In this document: positions 5,445 through 9,470 of the stretch, one piece after another | Layout: every line of letters starts with the position of its first letter | How positions within the stretch are numbered: position 1 is the stretch's first letter | Source of the DNA: Dehalococcoidia bacterium | Lineage (GTDB): Bacteria > Chloroflexota > Dehalococcoidia > Dehalococcoidales > E44-bin46 | DNA: 9,470 bases | Assembly: GCA_020343755.1 (NCBI GenBank) | Contig: CP070810.1 | Coordinates: 132,438-141,907, forward strand | Reading direction: 5' to 3' | The notes under the pieces: model-generated | Told to the model about the DNA's origin: nothing | Seen by the model: the letters and a program-made list of their open reading frames with translations, nothing else | The model's database searches: none | Made by a program: the position numbers and the translations under genes

Positions 5445-7910
5445 TCATATACTATGCTCTGTTCTCATAATGATATCTTCCTGGACTGCCGGGTCCAGTG
5501 AGGTGAACAGGGCACTATAACCGGCTACTCTTACCATCAGGTCGGTATACTTTTCCGGGTGCTTTTGGGCATCTCTCAGGGTGTCGGCGGATACCACATT
5601 GAACTGGATGTGCATCCCCTTAAGGTCAAAGTATGTTTTGATAAGCGCTGCCAGCTTCCTTAGCCCAGATATGTCTTTCAGGACAGTGGGGTTAAACTTC
5701 TGGTTAAGCAATGTTCCCTCATCAGCTAAGACATGGTCTAACTTGGCTACCGACTTTACTGCCGCCGTCGGCCCATTAACATCAGTACCTCGTGTTGGTG
5801 AACAACCCTCAGCAGTTGGCACACCAGCTTTTCTTCCGTCTGGAGTGGCGCCGATTATTTCTCCCATAGGCACGTTTTGTGATACCGGAAGCAAGGCAAA
5901 ACCGCCTCTTCCCCCTGTCCAGCTGGTGTAGCGACGCACATCCCTCATCGCATGACTGGTGGCCTCTTTCACTAGGAGGTCAACATAATCGTCATCGTTT
6001 CCGTATTTTGGCGCAGCCAAAAGCATCTGTTGTATCTCTGGCCCGGTTGGCGTCGTAGACATATCCTCAAAGTTCGTCTCCAGGGCATGCATAATCTGGG
6101 CACCGGTAAGCTTTTTGCCTTCAAACACCAGCTTCTTGATGGCAGCCAGGGAATTCCCTATGTTAGACATGCCTACACCTCGTAAGAAGGTGGTGTTGTA
6201 GTGGGCTCCACCCCACTCGATATCCTTACCTGTCTGAATGCAGTCATCCATCAGTGCTGACGCATATGGTGTTGGTGTCATCTCGGCGTAGGCTCTATCA
6301 GTGCATATCAGCCCTATGATTCCCTGCCGATCGTAGTATTCCAACTGGTGTTTTAGCGCTGTCATCAACTCTTCAAATGACTCGAATGTAGACAGGTCCT
6401 CGTTCCCCGGGTTGGGACATAGTTGAATCCCAGTCCGTGGGTCTCTACCGTTAAATAGGGTTAACTCCAAAACCTTGTGCATATTGTAGCCAGCGGAAAC
6501 ACCTTCCCTTCGAGATTTTCCCGGCTCATTTATTGAAACACAACCCTCGATAGCACAATTGTAAGAATCCTCTAGGCTTATTCCAATGCCCATTTGCGAT
6601 GGGATGATGACTTCATCATTGTACATTGCCGGTTGGCCACCGCGGTGGATATTGATGACCTCACAACATTTCAGTAAAAAGTCATCAGGGCACTCATTCC
6701 ACCAGCGCACTGACACCGACGGCTGTATAACTTTCTGATTGGCTGTTGCCTCCAGTACTAACCATGAAAGGTCATTGATGGCGGACCTGCCATCTACCGT
6801 TTGCCCGCCAACGGTTAGTTGTTGGAACATAGGGTAGCCCATGACCACTCGGGTAGCGTCCCAATCTCTCACTTTATTTATCTCAGTGGTCTTAATCCAT
6901 AAGCACTCCAGGAGTTCCACCACCTCTTCCGGGATAATTCTTCCTTCATCAATATCTTTCTGGTAAGAGGGATACATGAACTGGTCAAATCTGCCATAGC
7001 CCATAGAATGTCCATTAGATTCAATTTGAACAATCAAGTGGGCAAACCATAAAGATTGCATTGCTTCCCAAAAGGTTCGTGCCGGGTTACCCGGCACCCA
7101 CTCACAGTGCTCGGCAACCTTGATTAGCTCAGCTTTGCGCTTTGAATCTGTTTCCTTATCAGCCATTTCCTGGGCCAATACCGCATACCTTTTAGCGAAA
7201 TTGATGGTTGCCTTTAATGCAATAATCACTGCCTTTAGGAATTCTTTCTGCTTAAGAACCCCAGGCTCCCATATCTTCAAGTCGCTAATCCTCTCCTCTG
7301 CTTCCTTGATTATCCCATACATACCTTTGTTGAGAACCTTAGGGTAATCTACAGTAAAGTGTCCCGACCCGCCCCCTTCTCCAAATGTGTAAAGCTCAAG
7401 TGCCTGAATTTCATAGTATGCCTTGTACGCCTCTTCGGGGAAGAGGTTAAGCTTATACTCAGCCATCGTTTTCCCCTTCCACCACTTTCCTACTTCCCTC
7501 AGAACTTTCTCATCCTCTTCGCTTACCTGGAATGGGTCTCCCGGTCTTTCCTCAAACTTATAGGGCTTCCCGTCCAGTTCCTCTAGAATAAACTGCATAT
7601 TGAATTCGGGGAACACGGGAGCTGCCCTGACATCACTGGCCTGGTTACCCACAATAAGCTCACCGGGACGAATGAATATACTCATTCCGCCTAGTATCTT
7701 CTCTAGCGCCTTTGCCCGCCGTATCACTGTCGGTTGCCCTTCGGTTTCTTGCCACGATTCTGTATACAGCCTGGCTCGTTCGGAGCAAAGCTTGGGGGTA
7801 ACAGCCAACATGGTATCCCTTAACTGCCTAGTTCTCTCGGTAATCGGTTGTTTGAGTTTGGGGTCAGTGACAAGTTCGGTTTTTATTCTTTCTAAATACG
7901 ACTTAGCCAT
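5445..7910 (-). CDS. Glycyl radical enzyme (PFL-like superfamily), substrate unknown, atypical GCVS active-site loop
   Basis: This complete 821-residue GRE has the ten-stranded barrel core and C-terminal Gly domain. It shows superfamily hallmarks in order: the N-terminal RTRQLRD region, RPGELIVGNQ (81-90), WWKGKTM (143-149), VPGNPARTFWEAMQSLWFAHL (272-292), ESNGHSMGYGRFDQ (297-310), QPSVSVRW (396-403) and GGQPAMYNDEVIIPS (424-438). The catalytic Cys457 lies in EGCVS, and GATPDGRKAG (687-696) and the radical site RVAGYSA (794-800, Gly797) follow. Length fits the eliminating/decarboxylating classes (about 790-900). In choline, glycerol, propanediol and hydroxyproline GREs the Cys is followed by x-Glu, the general base; here that position is Ser459. 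CVS is seen in pyruvate formate-lyase, but the paired second Cys is Gly456 here and the rest is not PFL-like. The enzyme is cytoplasmic and oxygen-sensitive once activated. ATG is preceded by AAAAGGAG (7921-7928). First gene after a predicted promoter, it heads a GRE-activase-MDR operon. Confidence 0.95.
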   Translation of the reverse strand: MAKSYLERIKTELVTDPKLKQPITERTRQLRDTMLAVTPKLCSERARLYTESWQETEGQPTVIRRAKALEKILGGMSIFIRPGELIVGNQASDVRAAPVFPEFNMQFILEELDGKPYKFEERPGDPFQVSEEDEKVLREVGKWWKGKTMAEYKLNLFPEEAYKAYYEIQALELYTFGEGGGSGHFTVDYPKVLNKGMYGIIKEAEERISDLKIWEPGVLKQKEFLKAVIIALKATINFAKRYAVLAQEMADKETDSKRKAELIKVAEHCEWVPGNPARTFWEAMQSLWFAHLIVQIESNGHSMGYGRFDQFMYPSYQKDIDEGRIIPEEVVELLECLWIKTTEINKVRDWDATRVVMGYPMFQQLTVGGQTVDGRSAINDLSWLVLEATANQKVIQPSVSVRWWNECPDDFLLKCCEVINIHRGGQPAMYNDEVIIPSQMGIGISLEDSYNCAIEGCVSINEPGKSRREGVSAGYNMHKVLELTLFNGRDPRTGIQLCPNPGNEDLSTFESFEELMTALKHQLEYYDRQGIIGLICTDRAYAEMTPTPYASALMDDCIQTGKDIEWGGAHYNTTFLRGVGMSNIGNSLAAIKKLVFEGKKLTGAQIMHALETNFEDMSTTPTGPEIQQMLLAAPKYGNDDDYVDLLVKEATSHAMRDVRRYTSWTGGRGGFALLPVSQNVPMGEIIGATPDGRKAGVPTAEGCSPTRGTDVNGPTAAVKSVAKLDHVLADEGTLLNQKFNPTVLKDISGLRKLAALIKTYFDLKGMHIQFNVVSADTLRDAQKHPEKYTDLMVRVAGYSALFTSLDPAVQEDIIMRTEHSI

Positions 7911-7954
7911 ACTCTCAACACTCCTTTTAAAAGTCTATACAGCTACTTAGATGG

Positions 7955-7982
7955 TTTATATTCCTCCTATTATTATAGTCAA
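7955..7982 (-). promoter_or_regulatory. Predicted sigma70-type promoter of the GRE operon
   Basis: On the minus strand TTGACT (7977-7982; five of six -35 bases) and TATAAA (7955-7960; five of six -10 bases) are spaced by 16 bp. The start point would lie near 7948, giving a leader of roughly 38 nt before the GRE ATG. A perfect CTTTTAAAAG dyad (7924-7933) in the leader overlaps the ribosome binding site. The rest of the 214-bp gap up to the ABC ATPase gene shows no gene and no clear terminator, so read-through from the transporter genes is possible. Confidence 0.55.
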
Positions 7983-8124
7983 CTTTTATGAGACTCGTCC
8001 ACATGAGTGCAAATCATCGGCAAGTGGGGAACTACTAACAACACAAATTGGAAAGGTCATAAGAATAGACAGAGTGTTATAGGTGTGCTAAGGACATTGA
8101 TGGTAAGAATTTTTCAGGTTCTGC

Positions 8125-8943
8125 TCAAGGTGTAAGCAATATGTTATCTTCGTCAAATTTTTTACCGCTGGCTTGTTCAAAGGCAGTTATTAAATCATTG
8201 ATAGTAAGCCCGGCTCGCTGCTCCTGATTCAAGTCAACTACAATTCTACCCTCATGCATCATAAGCAGCCTATTGCCGTAGCGTAAAGCGAGCTCCATGT
8301 TATGGGTAACCATTACGGTAGTCATCTTTTCCTGCTGGACAATCATCTCGGTTAAATCAAGCACTATCTGAGCTGTCCTAGGGTCTAAATTAGCGGTATG
8401 CTCATCAAGTAGCAGCAGTGCCGGCTTACTTATAGTAGCCATAACCAAAGCTACTGCCTGTCTTTGTCCACTGGAAAGGACGCCCACCTGAGCATTTAGC
8501 CTATCTTCTAATCCTAGCCTTAGAGGAGCCAAAGCTGAGCTAAATAGCTCTCTGCGCTGTTTATTGGTGGCCGGGCTTAGGCCTCTTGGTTGCCCACGCA
8601 GTATAGCCATAGCTAGGTTTTCCTCTATGGTCATCTTGGCTGCGGTGCCTATATGAGGGTCCTGATATACCCTGCCAACATAGGCGGCATGCTTATATTC
8701 ACTCAAGCCGGTAATATCAGTACCATCAACGATAACCTTACCACCTCTTTCTGGAGGGAAGACACCGGCAATAACATTAAGCAAAGTAGTTTTTCCAGCG
8801 CCATTGCTGCCAATAATGGTAATATAGTCCTCAGCGTTGACATCTAGCTTAATATTATCTAGCGCAATAACTTCATCTAGAGTGCCTTTAGAGAATATCT
8901 TAGTTATTCCCCTAAGCTGTAGTAAACTCCTATTTTCGCTCAT
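8125..8943 (-). CDS. ABC transporter ATP-binding protein (COG1101-type, TrpXYZ-like uptake system)
   Basis: This complete 272-residue ABC ATPase has Walker A GSNGAGKTT (45-53), Q-loop Gln94 (VYQDPHIGT), signature LSSGQRQ (156-162), Walker B LLLLD with catalytic Glu181 (ALLLLDEHTANLD), and switch His214 (MVTHNMELAL). The wording around these motifs (VALVMATISKPALLLLDEHTANLDPRTA, RLLMMHEGRIVVD) closely recalls the uncharacterised COG1101 ATPases. Those are encoded with COG4120 permeases and COG2984 lipoproteins; characterised relatives take up tryptophan or tyrosine. It powers import at the inner face of the membrane. It starts 12 bp after the permease stop, with only a weak ribosome binding site, so it is probably translationally coupled. 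It lies directly upstream of the GRE operon on the same strand, so it may import the GRE substrate; that link is inferred from position alone. Confidence 0.93.
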   Translation of the reverse strand: MSENRSLLQLRGITKIFSKGTLDEVIALDNIKLDVNAEDYITIIGSNGAGKTTLLNVIAGVFPPERGGKVIVDGTDITGLSEYKHAAYVGRVYQDPHIGTAAKMTIEENLAMAILRGQPRGLSPATNKQRRELFSSALAPLRLGLEDRLNAQVGVLSSGQRQAVALVMATISKPALLLLDEHTANLDPRTAQIVLDLTEMIVQQEKMTTVMVTHNMELALRYGNRLLMMHEGRIVVDLNQEQRAGLTINDLITAFEQASGKKFDEDNILLTP

Positions 8944-8955
8944 AACATACCCATT

Positions 8956-9470
8956 TTACCATCTTACTGCTGGCGGTATCCATTCGTGCCGTAACTTCTT
9001 TCTTATAAATGGGACTGCAAGAGCTATAACCACTAGCACTGCGGTAATCAATTTTAAATCACCCGGGGCCATGCCCAATCTAAGGGCAATAGTTATGAAT
9101 AACCGATAGCAAAAAGCACCGCCTATTGCTGCCAGCAGAAGCCTAGCCACACCCCGGGGGCGAAATAGTGCCTCACCAATTATTACCGAGGCTAATCCCA
9201 TTACAATCATTCCTATCCCCATACCCACATCAGCAAAACCCTGTCCCTGGGCTACTACAGCACCGGCGAGTCCACACAGACCATTGGAAATAGCACAACC
9301 CAGCATGATATTCTTATCGGTATCTACCCCTAGACTACGCACCATCTGCTCATTATCACCAGTTGCCCTCAACGATAGACCAATCTCAGTGCGCAGAAAC
9401 CAGTTTAAAATGAGAAAAACAATAACTGCAATGGCTAAGCCAACAGTGATTGACACTACAATACTGCCGC
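8956..9470 (-). CDS. ABC transporter permease (BPD_transp_2/COG4120-type), C-terminal part; 5' end outside window
   Basis: The frame stays open to the right edge of the window, so the start lies beyond it; the GTG at 9454-9456 is probably an internal Val. About 170 C-terminal residues are visible of a protein usually near 290-300. Numbered from that Val, hydrophobic segments lie at about 2-21, 50-70, 76-98, 103-125 and 134-151. The cytoplasmic loop after the first of them, RTEIGLSLRATGDNEQMVRSLGVD, is the EAA-like coupling loop of LivH/M- and ribose-type (BPD_transp_2) permeases. It is followed by a GLAGAVVAQGQGFADVGMGIGMIV stretch typical of the TrpXYZ-like group. The protein ends in a basic tail (RKKLRHEW). 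It is the membrane channel for the ATPase encoded 12 bp downstream. A substrate-binding lipoprotein gene is expected just outside the window, but this is not seen. Confidence 0.92.
   Translation of the reverse strand, partial: GSIVVSITVGLAIAVIVFLILNWFLRTEIGLSLRATGDNEQMVRSLGVDTDKNIMLGCAISNGLCGLAGAVVAQGQGFADVGMGIGMIVMGLASVIIGEALFRPRGVARLLLAAIGGAFCYRLFITIALRLGMAPGDLKLITAVLVVIALAVPFIRKKLRHEWIPPAVRW

Noticed and set aside
5445..7910. Assignment of the GRE as pyruvate formate-lyase (PflB) on the basis of the CVS triplet
   Set aside because: PFL needs the adjacent Cys-Cys pair, and here the first is Gly456. The 821-residue length, other motifs, and an insert-bearing activase also fit non-PFL GREs better.
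7600..7950. 116-codon + strand ORF antisense to the start of the GRE gene (and a similar one at 5581-5931)
   Set aside because: Both lie fully or mostly opposite clearly conserved GRE coding sequence, lack domain features, and are explained as frame shadows.
7963..7968. Perfect AGGAGG on the minus strand upstream of the GRE gene, suggesting a leader peptide
   Set aside because: No start codon follows at a usable distance (the next bases read AATATAAACCATCTAA), and the site lies between the predicted -35 and -10 boxes, so it would not be in the GRE transcript.
7983..8062. 24-codon minus-strand ORF between the ABC ATPase and GRE genes, ending near 7986
   Set aside because: It has no ribosome binding site, no recognisable features, and overlaps the GRE promoter region; short frames like this are expected by chance.

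Overview
The window looks like a piece of chromosome from an anaerobic bacterium. The evidence is an oxygen-sensitive glycyl radical enzyme (GRE), its radical-SAM activase, and a DUF362 iron-sulfur protein. The mix of ATG, GTG and TTG starts and moderate base composition are compatible with an uncultured Chloroflexota (Dehalococcoidia-like) or another strict anaerobe. The lineage cannot be settled from the sequence, and I hold that guess weakly.

Layout. At the left edge, on the + strand, is the C-terminal part of a GNAT acetyltransferase (1-328). It is followed by a 236-bp gap with only a doubtful minus-strand ORF and a good + strand promoter (527-555). That promoter sits so close to the next ATG that the mRNA would be nearly leaderless. 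It drives a DUF362/2[4Fe-4S] protein (565-1545) and, 37 bp downstream, a flavoredoxin-like flavin reductase domain protein (1583-2161). Just after these lies a 13-codon ORF with a Shine-Dalgarno-like sequence (2196-2237) that may be the stub of a lost gene.

Everything to the right is on the minus strand. In transcription order it holds: an ABC permease running off the right edge (8956-9470) and its ATPase (8125-8943), both of the uncharacterised TrpXYZ-like (COG4120/COG1101) type; a promoter (7955-7982); an 821-residue GRE (5445-7910); an intercistronic hairpin (5399-5425); the GRE-activating enzyme (4397-5356); a structured intergenic segment (4328-4399); a zinc-dependent MDR alcohol dehydrogenase (3264-4316); a 269-bp gap with a promoter overlaid by palindromes; and an SDR dehydrogenase (2239-2994).

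How the genes may work together (inference). The ABC system imports a small organic substrate. The GRE, switched on by its activase, makes or breaks a C-C, C-O, C-N or C-S bond. The MDR and SDR dehydrogenases then handle the resulting alcohol or carbonyl products. The GRE has the full GRE architecture (catalytic Cys457, glycyl radical Gly797). However, its active-site loop reads GCVS rather than the GCVE of the well-known eliminases and decarboxylases, and it lacks the CC pair of pyruvate formate-lyase. The substrate class is therefore open, and this is the most interesting point in the window. No tRNA, rRNA, CRISPR array or intact mobile element was seen.
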